Positions 52,601 to 58,308 of a stretch of DNA of 64,000 nt are shown here, in pieces. This stretch comes from Trichothermofontia sp964536415 (GTDB lineage: Bacteria; Cyanobacteriota; Cyanobacteriia; B231). Position numbers and translations under genes: made by a program. The stretch spans positions 1 to 64,000 of the forward strand of contig CAZHXN010000001.1 of assembly GCA_964536415.1 (NCBI GenBank), read 5' to 3'. Every line of letters begins with the position of its first letter. The stretch's first letter is position 1. The notes below the pieces were generated by a model that was given only the letters and a program-made list of their open reading frames with translations, had not been told where the DNA came from and did no database searches.

Positions 52601-54142
52601 GCTGATCACCAGATCCAACTGGTCAATCAACGCTGCCGTATCGGCAAAGTCCCCCAGGTAAGGACCCAGATCCTGGATCGGCAGGGTGGCGATCGCTGCC
52701 TGATCCTCCGGGGGTAACTCCTTTTGCAAACTGTAGAACGCAATATCCGATCGTTGCCACAGGGGCGCTAAGGCATTCAGCGGACAACTGCGCCGGAAAT
52801 TTTGGCCATTCGCCGGATTCCCCAACCATACCAAACCCACCTTGAGGCGACAGTTAGCGGGAGCCGTCAAGGTTAACGGCGGCGGCGTACTCGCCCAGAG
52901 ATAGGGAACCGTGGCCGGGATGGTGTCCACGGTCGTGCCCAGGAGGTAGGGCAAACTCATCAACGCGGCATAGGTCTGAAACAGGTGATTCGGTACAAAG
53001 CGGTCAACGACCTGGCTGACCCCCGGCACCGTCGCGAATAACCGCTTCAGGGAATCGGAGCAACTGACTAGGACCTTCCCCCCCCGTTGGGCTACTAATG
53101 TCGCATAGCGCACAAACTGAATCATATCGCCCAGCCCCTGCTCCGAATGCAGCAGGATCGAGCGTCCGTTGAGATCGCCCCCATCCCAGCGCGTATGGGC
53201 ACTGAAAACCAGCCCCGCAAACTCCGGCACCTGCCAGCGCCATTCATACTCCCGCCAGCCGGTCGGGAAATCCCCCAGGGTCAGGTAGGCGATCGCCCGA
53301 TTCAGATGGGCATGGCCGTGATCGGGTTTACGGGCGATCGTGGCCTGGTATTGGGCGATCGCGGCCTCATAGTGCCCCTGGCTGTGGAGCATCACCGCCA
53401 AACAGTGGAAGGTATCAACCTTGTCAAAGCCGAGGGCGATCGCCTGTCGATAGTGATATTCAGCCTCTGCATAGGCATTACGTTGTTGCAACCGATAGCC
53501 CAGTTGGTTGTGGGCGGCGGCATAGTCGGGCTTGAGGGCGATCGCTTGGCGGTAATGACTTTCGGCCCCGCTATAGTCTTCCTGCTCTTCCAGGAGCCGA
53601 CCCCAGTTGTAGTAGGTTTCCGGATAGTCTGATCGCAGTTCCAGCGCCCGTTGATAGTGGGCGATCGCGGCCTCAAACTGTTTTTGCCGCTGGTAAGCCG
53701 TGCCCAGGTTGCTATGGGCTTCGGCATAGTCAGGTTTCAGTTCAAGCGCCCGTTGGTAGTGGCTGATCGCCGCCTCAACCTGGTTCTGCATTTGTAGGGC
53801 ATTGCCGAGGTTGCAGTGGGCTTCGGCATAGGTGGGATGGTGGGTAATCGCCTGTTGATAATGGGCGATCGCCCCCTCCAAATCCCCACGTGCCTGGAGG
53901 ACGGCCCCCAGATTATTGTGGGCTTCGGCATAGTCGGGTTTGAGCGCGATCGCCTGCTGCCAACACGTGGCTGCCCGGTCATTTTCGCCCAACCCATGCC
54001 AGACACACCCCATCAACGCTAGGACCTCAGCGTGTTCCGGTGCTTGTTCCAGGAGTCGCTGACAGGTGTGCTGCGCCGCGACCAAGTCGCGATCGCGGTA
54101 TTGCTGATAGGCCAGGGTCAGCAGGGCGGAAAAGGATGCCAT
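43664..54142 (-). CDS. Giant hexamodular TPR/GT9 glycosyltransferase with C-terminal GT4 domain
   Basis: A single frame of about 3,492 residues. Six modules follow each other, each a block of TPR repeats (about 9, 4, 8, 6, 3 and 5, some 35 in all) leading into an EYEWRW-type linker and a heptosyltransferase-like GT9 domain. Each GT9 unit has a GxGDxIQxxRY motif, a (K/S)(V/I)G(I/L)(V/A)W.G motif, and a (V/I)DT.(V/A)AHLAGA motif followed by DWRWLL.R(D/E)(D/E)SPWYPT. The GT9 parts lie at roughly 53260-52400, 51960-51130, 50420-49500, 48600-47700, 47420-46550 and 45910-45030. Residues from about 3095 on (44880-43664) form a GT4 glycosyltransferase with FSGGKLEYRKGQD and ..NRAEGGTNLVAMECLATGLP. 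The ATG at 54142 is preferred over a TTG at 54169. No signal or membrane helix is seen, so it is cytoplasmic. The likely role is glycan or glycoprotein synthesis; the acceptor is unknown. Confidence 0.88.
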   Translation of the reverse strand: MASFSALLTLAYQQYRDRDLVAAQHTCQRLLEQAPEHAEVLALMGCVWHGLGENDRAATCWQQAIALKPDYAEAHNNLGAVLQARGDLEGAIAHYQQAITHHPTYAEAHCNLGNALQMQNQVEAAISHYQRALELKPDYAEAHSNLGTAYQRQKQFEAAIAHYQRALELRSDYPETYYNWGRLLEEQEDYSGAESHYRQAIALKPDYAAAHNQLGYRLQQRNAYAEAEYHYRQAIALGFDKVDTFHCLAVMLHSQGHYEAAIAQYQATIARKPDHGHAHLNRAIAYLTLGDFPTGWREYEWRWQVPEFAGLVFSAHTRWDGGDLNGRSILLHSEQGLGDMIQFVRYATLVAQRGGKVLVSCSDSLKRLFATVPGVSQVVDRFVPNHLFQTYAALMSLPYLLGTTVDTIPATVPYLWASTPPPLTLTAPANCRLKVGLVWLGNPANGQNFRRSCPLNALAPLWQRSDIAFYSLQKELPPEDQAAIATLPIQDLGPYLGDFADTAALIDQLDLVISVDTSVAHLAGAMAKPVWLLLSKVADWRWLLEREDSPWYPTMRIFRQSHAGDWDDVMARVMRALADWGSAKQLVNGQDRGKPALTPAVTDWQALAEAGMVALREERWADAIAYYQQVLPHYPQPAEIHFHLGYAHQRSGQVEAAVSHYQAALTLRPDYPEVRSNLGYILMQRSQWDEAIAHFRQAIALKPDFEAAHYNLAIALLAQGNFAEGWAEHEWRWQIRRSWMSYDQPRWDGSDLNGQTILLHAEQGLGDAIQFVRYVALVVAKGGRVLLQCRSPLMRLFAAIPGVEQVFEQQIPNHLFQVHAPLMSLPYILGTRLGTIPASVPYLQAVTLPPLHLPATPHRKIGLVWSGNVKHPDNGQRTCPLTALQPLWHIPNLAIYSLQKEVTEADRALLATLPIQDLSPYLGDFADTAALIDQLDLVISVDTSVAHLAGAMAKPVWLLLSKVADWRWLLEREDSPWYPTMRIFRQSHAGDWDEVVGRVVAALSVWCQGEGADSVRVGLKPAPQSTTGDGQALAQQGLAHLRSRQWEQAIAYYQQALPHYPQPEEIHFHLGYAYHQMGELHQAMEHYQRALSLRPDYPEALCNLGNLMQARQAWDTAIAYYERALSLNPNYADVHNNLGTALFNQGQLAVAIAHYEYALRQRPNYIDARYNLGNAYVKQGNLEAAIAEYQQVLALNPQHLGACHNLGSCLLKQGDVVGAIARFQQVIALDPNHVDAHFNLGVAWLLQGDFPRGFAEYEWRWRTKHFAKTPPTQPQWDGSDLAGRTLLLHPEQGHGDLIQFIRYAPLVAARGGRVIVCCPENLQRLFASVPGIDRLLNMAVSQQDFEICAPLLSLPRLLGTTLDTIPATVPYLQVPADTQIQLTAPVGMRLKVGLVWAGSPEHPNDAQRSCGLEVLRPLLALPDIAFYSLQVGAPALELAALPEAEQARITDLSPQLTDFGETAAAIAQLDLVITVDTAVAHLAGALAKPVWVLLAYIPDWRWLLGREDSPWYPTLRLFRQPRRQDWEAVVTQVIAALKDYPGTQQNKPQQIRATPKKSRAKAKKQATSGKKSRSQSATSTANPKNFQTTPKSASKATRSRSVCRGDSRPVSQDQSIAQPATASPSHTIPATTTNNTQPQIAPDITRIAPTQRQILERLLQEGTQALEQQDWPTAIACYQQAIALNPNLPHTLANLGVALHKAGDREAAITYYRAALQQKPDFPEVHHNLGKALQEQGNFEAASQHYRQAIALNPAYPEPYYGLGSILAQNDTWEKLCTPQDTFEEIKACYEQLLQICPQEAAAYNNLGSAYFRRGKVTEAVAYFEQAIAHDPGLSAAHRNLGLSLLTLGDLVRGFAEYRWRWQLEDKGLPNFSQPQWDGSDLTGKTILLYPEQGHGDIIQFVRYAPLVAQRGGRVIVSCYAGLERLIASVEGVDQVVTHHEVAFDTFLPLMDLPIIFQTDLNTVPAQVPYLKTPAIPPLILQAPAQIRLKVGIVWAGNPQNPTDQKRSCPLRAFLPVLSVENVGFYSLQVGGPVAQLADLPAGRVVPDLSPHLRDFADTAAVIEQLDLVITVDTAVAHLAGALGKPTWILLSALPDWRWLLEREESPWYPTVRLFRQTRLGDWAEVMTRVVAALTELRDARTQPNISEQETIETTIAALRKQGNAYLQNKQWDAAITCFRNAIALQPDLPNAHYSLGWLYKQRLELDRAEQHLRQAIALVPDFAEAHFALGTTQLIRGDLLLGWAEYEWRFKAQSFTKYLLPLPDGEDRRWDGKDLQGKRIFIHPEQGFGDKIQLARYAPLLAARGGRVIMGCPPELKRLFTTLPGVDRVTDRALPPTEFDFFVPLMSLPGLFKTTLATIPTDIPYLQVPPGVTIDLGTIRNNTLKIGIAWAGSPDNVNNTDRSCLLRAFLPLFALENIAFYSLQVGPESQQLADLPPSITIHDLSPQLQDFAVTAAAIDQLDLVITIDTAVAHLAGAMAKPVWVMLAYLPDWRWLLDRDDSPWYPTMRLFRQTEPGDWAGVIQRVKTALEELLIQKSKIAEKQGKRNAERDLSAETSLTPHASRLVVAVSVNSQDMAQPAPKAGQDPVDILMQQGYQCVQKQDWTGAIRAFEMAQQRQPNSLQAIKGLAWAFQQQGQLELAIQYYQQAITLAPDAYELYINLGSLLAEDYRFEEAITYYQRAIQLRPDLAPAYSNLANAYQLQGNLMAAITCCRQALAIEPDLPEANYGLGTTYLLQGDFLQGWAGYEWRFKVSSFKKNSFSDIENLQSSPQLRRWDGSPLQGRRILIYPEQGFGDKIQFIRYAALIADRGGKVIVACHASLHRLLATAPGVIQVHEPNLAAITCDVYVPLMSLPLIFGTTLDTIPASVPYLQAPPEHPLRLTPPPNTHLSVGIVWAGNPQNTKDRLRSCKLAQFLSLLQVPHIAFYSLQVGSASSQLTELPPDITVWDLSPHLQDFADTAAAIEQLDLIITVDTAAAHLAGALAKPVWVLLSYVPDWRWLLDRDDSPWYPTMRLFRQREPGDWAGVIERVKAALEALVIQSSKLKIQNPLEITEPQTSSNSIAIRPKILTPSIVGAGLSRVSVNNQDMGKPTPAQIAIDWSMQLTSGWGVYGFNLALQLLRHKSCQPIALRPPLVCLEDLNPLCQRLLLPYFQSYQQIEQITSQHPGQTIVLGMPVLQALGNNFAGADRLQAFRGDRTIGVIFSENTRFTAEALAIAEQYDWIIAGSHWNEAVLRQHGLTRVSTVLQGIDPTYFHPAPRLNLFPDRFVIFSGGKLEYRKGQDIIVAAFKHFQQRHPEALLITAWQTHWPQYMSGMEQTGNVRGLPAIGSNRQLEIVPWLVQNGIPAEAVIDLGMVPNHQMPNLLREADVAVFTNRAEGGTNLVAMECLATGLPTILSANTGHLDLIRDDLNLDHCYGLRSQGPVRPNTYFPAVEGWGESAVEEVLEQLEAVYQNREAARQKGDRAAQFMRTLTWETQIQRLLLTLSHLYP
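44862..44921. repeat. GGGTTTA...TAAACCC repeat inside a module linker
   Basis: Reads GGGTTTACCCATATCCTGGT..., ends TAAACCCGCCCC, and so has inverted ends. Related blocks occur at about 46395-46432 and 52353-52385 in other linkers of the same gene. The ACCCGCCCC end is like a widespread cyanobacterial intergenic repeat. Confidence 0.55.
46395..46432. repeat. Related repeat block in a second module linker
   Basis: GGGGCGGGTTGAGCCATATCCTGACTATTGACGGATA-type sequence, a diverged relative of the block at 44862. It is followed by a GAGGCGT heptamer tandem (46445-46470). Confidence 0.5.
51165..51370. repeat. 206-bp perfect repeat, copy in module 2
   Basis: Identical base for base to 52443-52648 (offset 1,278). 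It encodes the end of the GT9 domain from the VISVDTSVAHLAGA motif to FRQSHAGDWD. The flanks diverge quickly. Confidence 0.95.
52443..52648. repeat. 206-bp perfect repeat, copy in module 1
   Basis: Partner of 51165-51370. Identity, including silent positions, over this length contrasts with the clear divergence elsewhere between modules 1 and 2. Confidence 0.95.
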
Positions 54143-54297
54143 AGATGCGCCGCGCAAGGGCAATGTCAACCATCTCCCTCAAAGTATGTCATGGATAGTT
54201 GTGGGAGATACGGCGGCAAAAATTGTAAAGTTTGCCCTGGTTGCGCGATCGTCGGCAGGAGAACGCATCCCCTAACCCCGGCTCCCCAGAGTCTGTA

Positions 54298-55803
54298 CTA
54301 GCTAGATCGGCGGGCCGCTAACCCTTCAAGGGCTTGTTCGCGATCGTCAAAATGAATCTTCTCGGTGCCTAAAATCTGGTAATCTTCGTGGCNNNNNNNN
54401 NNNNNNNNCTTTCCCGCAATTAAGACCCCATCCCCCGGTTTCGCCTGAAGAATCGCCGTGCGGATCGCGGTGGCCCGATCGGCAATGACGATCGGTTGAA
54501 CCGTATCTGGAATACCCGCCAAGATATCTTGCAAAATCCGTTCTGGATCTTCGGTACGGGGATTATCAGACGTCACTACGACCTGATCGGCTAAGGTCGC
54601 AGCAATTTGACCCATTTGCGGACGCTTCGTGCGATCGCGATCGCCCCCACAACCAAACACACAGATCATCTGCCCCTGGATAAACGGACGCGCCGCCTTC
54701 AGCAAATTCTCCAGACTATCGGGCGTATGGGCATAGTCCACAATGACCGTAATCTCCTGATCGGGATCAGCTTGCACCCGTTGCATCCGACCGGGGACAC
54801 CAGGGAAATGCGGGAGTGCTTGTACCATTGCCTCCAGACTCAGACCCAACTGCAACCCGGCCCCGATCGCGGCTAATAAATTAGAAATGTTGAACTGCCC
54901 CACTAAGGGCGATTGGAACGCGATTGTCCCCTGGGGCGTATGTAACTGACCCGCCACCCCCGTGGCCCCATAGGTCAAATCGTGCGTCCACAGATCGGCA
55001 CTGGCATCACTCACACTGTAGCGCCACACTTGCTCCGGCGGGAGTTGGGCGATGAGTTGCTGCCCATAGGGATCATCCTGGTTCACGATCGCCCGTCCCT
55101 TCAAATAAGCCGGACTGAACAACCGCGCCTTAGCCGCAAAGTAGTCCGCCATCGACGGGTGGAAATCCAGGTGATCCTGGGTGAGGTTGGTGAACACCGC
55201 CACGGCAAACTCACACCCCAAGACCCGATCTTGGGCCAGAGCATGGGAACTCACCTCCATCACGCCAAACTCACACCCTGCCGCCACTGCCGCCGCCAAT
55301 TGACGTTGCAAATCTACCGCAAAGGGGGTGGTATGGACTGCCGTTTGTTGAAACCCTGGCCAGCGGGTGTAGAGCGTACCGAGTAATGCCGTAGGGTGCT
55401 GACTCTCCGCCAGGAAGAAATCAATCAAGTGGGTTGTCGTTGTTTTGCCATTGGTACCCGTGACACCAACTAGCTTGAGGGCCTGGGTCGGGTGTCCGAA
55501 AAACCGGGTAGCCAGTTGCGCACAGGTAGTCACCACGTCCGGCACGGAAATGATGCATAGATTATTGGTCTTGAGCGTCGCCGCTGCTTGGGGGGAGACG
55601 ATCGCGGCAATAGCCCCAGCGGCGATCGCACTGACGGCAAACTCACCGCCATCCACCCGGGTCCCTGGCATCCCAATGAATACATCCCCCGCTTGGCAGG
55701 CGAGGGAATTGGTACTCAGACCCTTGACCTCTAAGGCAAGGGCAGGGTGATCGGGCAGGGTACCCGCCGGGACGAGGTCTGTGAGTAAGTCGCGTAAGTT
55801 CAT
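54298..55803 (-). CDS. murE: UDP-MurNAc-tripeptide synthetase MurE
   Basis: Adds the third residue, meso-diaminopimelate, to UDP-MurNAc-L-Ala-D-Glu in peptidoglycan synthesis. The product of about 496-501 residues has the N-terminal domain, the ATP loop GVTGTNGKTTTTHL (about 112-125) and the DNPRTEDP motif that specifies diaminopimelate. A run of 16 N (54393-54408) falls in the family motif GKGHEDYQ: the flanks read ...IAGK and HEDYQILG, and only a single glycine should lie between them, but the gap leaves space for six residues. The gap is therefore probably about 15 bases too long. The gene is otherwise intact and starts at ATG 55803. Confidence 0.95.
   Translation of the reverse strand: MNLRDLLTDLVPAGTLPDHPALALEVKGLSTNSLACQAGDVFIGMPGTRVDGGEFAVSAIAAGAIAAIVSPQAAATLKTNNLCIISVPDVVTTCAQLATRFFGHPTQALKLVGVTGTNGKTTTTHLIDFFLAESQHPTALLGTLYTRWPGFQQTAVHTTPFAVDLQRQLAAAVAAGCEFGVMEVSSHALAQDRVLGCEFAVAVFTNLTQDHLDFHPSMADYFAAKARLFSPAYLKGRAIVNQDDPYGQQLIAQLPPEQVWRYSVSDASADLWTHDLTYGATGVAGQLHTPQGTIAFQSPLVGQFNISNLLAAIGAGLQLGLSLEAMVQALPHFPGVPGRMQRVQADPDQEITVIVDYAHTPDSLENLLKAARPFIQGQMICVFGCGGDRDRTKRPQMGQIAATLADQVVVTSDNPRTEDPERILQDILAGIPDTVQPIVIADRATAIRTAILQAKPGDGVLIAGKXXXXXXHEDYQILGTEKIHFDDREQALEGLAARRSS
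54393..54408. other. Assembly gap inside murE
   Basis: Sixteen N bases at the conserved GKGHEDYQ motif. The reading frame holds, but the implied length is inconsistent with the family (see finding). Confidence 0.95.
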
Positions 55804-55815
55804 GCCCAGTCACCT

Positions 55816-55852
55816 CCAACACACAAGAGCGAATACACAAGAGCAAATACAC
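55816..55852. repeat. Short direct repeat upstream of murE
   Basis: ACACAAGAGCGAAT and ACACAAGAGCAAAT lie in tandem, followed by ACACAATATCC. They are in the murE leader region and could be regulatory or mere slippage products. Confidence 0.5.
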
Positions 55853-56005
55853 AATATCCAACACACAACCATTGCCAGGATTGGGTAGGGGCGTTTTTTG
55901 GCGTCTCTGGTCACTGAAATGATCAATCTCGATTAAACCCGCCTCTCCTTAATCAATCATCACCTTAATTAATAATCAATCGTTTTGATGAGGGTTTTTG
56001 ATTAA

Positions 56006-56287
56006 TTAGGCATGGGCAGCAAACACTTTCTGTAACATTTGTGTCAACTGATCAACACTGGCGCGGGGAGAGGGGCGTGGAATCGAGATGGCCGAAGCTT
56101 CGCCAATATTTTCATCTGGGATGAGATACAACACCGGTACTGACATCCCGTAGGTTTCCAACCAATCTTGCCGGGTGGTGATGTCCCGCACCTCTAGCTC
56201 AAAGTCGAGGGTGGTAATCTGGGCCAGTTTTTCTTTCAGCCCCGCGCAGATATGGCAATCTGGTTTGGCGTACATAATTAAACGCAT
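56006..56287 (-). CDS. Glutaredoxin-like protein (DUF836)
   Basis: A 93-residue thioredoxin-fold protein. MRLIMYAKPDCHICAGLKEKL places the CHIC redox pair at residues 11-14, a CxxC as in DUF836/glutaredoxin-like proteins. The cis-proline motif is SVPVLYLIP. The C terminus (VDQLTQMLQKVF) is the last helix. It is likely a cytoplasmic thiol-disulfide oxidoreductase; the partner is unknown. The ATG at 56287 is a clean start. The gene is alone between murE and the nuclease gene. Confidence 0.9.
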   Translation of the reverse strand: MRLIMYAKPDCHICAGLKEKLAQITTLDFELEVRDITTRQDWLETYGMSVPVLYLIPDENIGEASAISIPRPSPRASVDQLTQMLQKVFAAHA

Positions 56288-56510
56288 ACGATTTGTCCTC
56301 AGTTGGCAGCGACGGCACGGCTTATGTGCACTCCCAACAAGTTTAGACGTAACTTAGCGCCCCTAACACACCCGTGCGGAAATCCAGCATCTCACTTCGG
56401 GCATGGCGTCTAAGGCATTACCCCTAAGACACTCAGCGCACAAAGGATACACTAGGGATGAGGGGGATGAGAGTGGCTATCCCCTGTGCCCTTAAGATGC
56501 TAAGTTCTCC

Positions 56511-57368
56511 ATGCGTCTCTCCCAAGGACACCTCAAGCTTTTGGAAACCTGCCCCCGGAAATTCCAGTATGTGTATTTGGAGCAACTGGCGGCTCCGATC
56601 GCGGCGGATCAAGTGGAACGGATGACCTGGGGGAGTCGCTTCCACCGGCTGCTGCAACAACGGGAACTGGATCTGCCGATCGCGCCGCTGGTGGCAACGG
56701 ACCCGCAACTAGCCCAGGAATTTCACACCTTTACAACCACGGTACCGGATATTGCCACGCCGATCGTGCCGGAACCAGGACTGCGAGAAAGTGAACATGA
56801 ACGCACGATCGAGGTCCAGGGGCATTCCCTGATCGTTGTCTATGACCTCCTGATTGCGGATACCAATCAGGCCCATATCCTCGACTGGAAAACCTACCGC
56901 CACCCGCTGAGCCAATACCACCTCCAGCAAGACTGGCAAACCCGCCTCTACCTTTGGGTCTTGGCAGAAACCAGTACCTATGCTCCTGAGCAATTGTCGA
57001 TGACCTATTGGTTTACGCAGGGGGAGAGAGAAGTGAGTCGAGAGGAGAGAGAAGTGAGTGGTCAGGAAAAGGCGATAAGCATTGAGGCGAGGGGTGGGCT
57101 ACTTGCTGATGCCTCACGCCCCACGCCTACCTCGGTGACGATCGCCTATAGTGCCGCCCAACATCACGCCACCACCGAGGCCCTGAGGTATCTTCTGGAC
57201 CGTCTTTCCCATTGGCTCGATCGCTATCAGGCCGGGGAAGCGTTTCCCCAGGTGGCTGCAAGCCAAAACCGGTGTCACGATTGCAATTTTGTGACTCGCT
57301 GCCAACGGGAGCGCACAGTTAATCCTATCGTGCTGGATCTAGATGCGATCGCTGAGGTCCCCTTCTGA
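56511..57368 (+). CDS. PD-(D/E)XK nuclease family protein with Fe-S-type cysteines
   Basis: A 285-residue RecB-like nuclease domain. LSQGHLKLLETCPRKFQYVYLEQL gives the first cysteine (about 15). WGSRFHRLLQQRE is the helix with the conserved histidine, HILDWKTYRHP supplies the DxK catalytic pair (about 127-129), QTRLYLWVLAE is the QxxxY motif, and CHDCNFVTRC gives three more cysteines, so a 4Fe-4S cluster is likely as in AddB or Cas4. No cas or rec genes are nearby. Residues about 170-205 are low complexity and coded by GAGAGAGAAGTGAGT-type repeats (57020-57062), probably an insertion. Confidence 0.88.
   Translation: MRLSQGHLKLLETCPRKFQYVYLEQLAAPIAADQVERMTWGSRFHRLLQQRELDLPIAPLVATDPQLAQEFHTFTTTVPDIATPIVPEPGLRESEHERTIEVQGHSLIVVYDLLIADTNQAHILDWKTYRHPLSQYHLQQDWQTRLYLWVLAETSTYAPEQLSMTYWFTQGEREVSREEREVSGQEKAISIEARGGLLADASRPTPTSVTIAYSAAQHHATTEALRYLLDRLSHWLDRYQAGEAFPQVAASQNRCHDCNFVTRCQRERTVNPIVLDLDAIAEVPF
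57020..57062. repeat. Short coding tandem repeat in the nuclease gene
   Basis: Two units of GGAGAGAGAAGTGAGT with short spacers. In reverse complement it matches the CTTCTCTCTCCTC unit inside lnt. It is translated as EREVSREEREVS. Confidence 0.75.
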
Positions 57369-57373
57369 AGCGA

Positions 57374-57997
57374 TCACCAGGGAAACAAGCGATCGAGATC
57401 CAATCCAGAAACGGCCTGAAGCTGCTTGTCGGTATCCATTGGCACGGGCAGATAGGGGAAGGTTCCCAACACGCGCACATTCGTGAGGGATTGCAGGAGG
57501 TTGATGGGTAGCCAGGTGTCTATCTGGGCCGCTGCCTCCGGTGACAGACAATTGAGAATCATGCCGCGTAAATGGACCCGACACTGGCGAGCGAGGGCCG
57601 CCTGCGCCACGGCTTGCGCGATCGCCCCTGGGGCCACGGGTACAACCAATAGGGTGGGCAATCGCCAGTCCCATGCGAAATCCGCTAGGGTTGTTTCACG
57701 GGTTAAGGGCGTCCCCAAGCTGCCCACCCCATCCAGTAATACCCAGTCACAGACTTCGCCTAGCTGGCTCACCTGTGCCCACAGGCGATCGCACTCTAGC
57801 CCCATGGGCACGGCTGGTACAACTTCTCTGGCGGTCTCCAATGCTTGCAGGCGATCGGGGTCTGTTCCCGACCAGAGTGACACCGTTTCGATCCGGCGAT
57901 CGGCGTAATAGGTTTGCCCATAGTGGACCAATGCCGTCAACAGGAGTGTCTTCCCTACGCCTGCATCCGTACCCGCAATTAACAACGTTTTGTTCAA
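57374..57997 (-). CDS. bioD: Dethiobiotin synthase
   Basis: Makes dethiobiotin from diaminopelargonate, CO2 and ATP, the penultimate biotin step. The 207-residue product starts at TTG with NKTLLIAGTDAGVGKT, the diagnostic P-loop. LLDGVGSLGTPLTRETTLADFAWDWRLPTLLVV and RGMILNCLS follow in family order. It is shorter than the usual 220-240 residues. Other biotin genes are not adjacent. It converges with the nuclease gene (5-base gap). Confidence 0.87.
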   Translation of the reverse strand: MNKTLLIAGTDAGVGKTLLLTALVHYGQTYYADRRIETVSLWSGTDPDRLQALETAREVVPAVPMGLECDRLWAQVSQLGEVCDWVLLDGVGSLGTPLTRETTLADFAWDWRLPTLLVVPVAPGAIAQAVAQAALARQCRVHLRGMILNCLSPEAAAQIDTWLPINLLQSLTNVRVLGTFPYLPVPMDTDKQLQAVSGLDLDRLFPW

Positions 57998-58308
57998 AGT
58001 GCCACGCTCGCAACGCCCGACGTTCGCTCACGATCAATTGATCGGTGAGGTATCGACAACAATGATCATAGGGCGCTATGGGTAGCCTTTGCCCGGAGTT
58101 GGCGGCGGGTTGCGCGATCGCGTTCTAAATCCGCCAGGTAGTGTCTAGCACCGTAGAGAATTTCACGCTAGCGGTTGGGGGAAAGTTTAGCCAGGGTAGC
58201 CATCAGGTGGGGGGAGATCATTGGCGTTACCTTTGAGCAGAATGAAGCGAGCGAGTCAACAGCGTTTAGGGAGACGGCACAGTGCCTTGGCAAACCGATC
58301 AGTGAAAC
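57998..58308. other. Region with toxin-antitoxin remnant
   Basis: Of these 311 bases, 58034-58221 are a decayed TA pair described next. The rest holds nothing I can support. Confidence 0.5.
58034..58221 (-). pseudogene. Remnant of a second antitoxin-PIN toxin pair
   Basis: From ATG 58221 the frame reads MISPHLMATLAKLSPNR, then TAG (58168-58170), then REILYGARHYLADLERDRATRRQLRA and a stop at 58066-58068. Overlapping this stop is ATG 58069 with MIIVVDTSPIN then TGA (58034-58036). MIIVVDTSPI is the typical first strand of a PIN-domain toxin. The rest of the toxin is missing, cut off at the bioD side. The overlap arrangement and the two stops suggest an inactivated vapBC-like module. Confidence 0.55.

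Noticed and set aside
43664..54142. Regularly spaced repeats that might be read as a CRISPR or tandem array
   Set aside because: They are TPR and GT9 protein repeats with frame-consistent divergence, not direct repeats with spacers.
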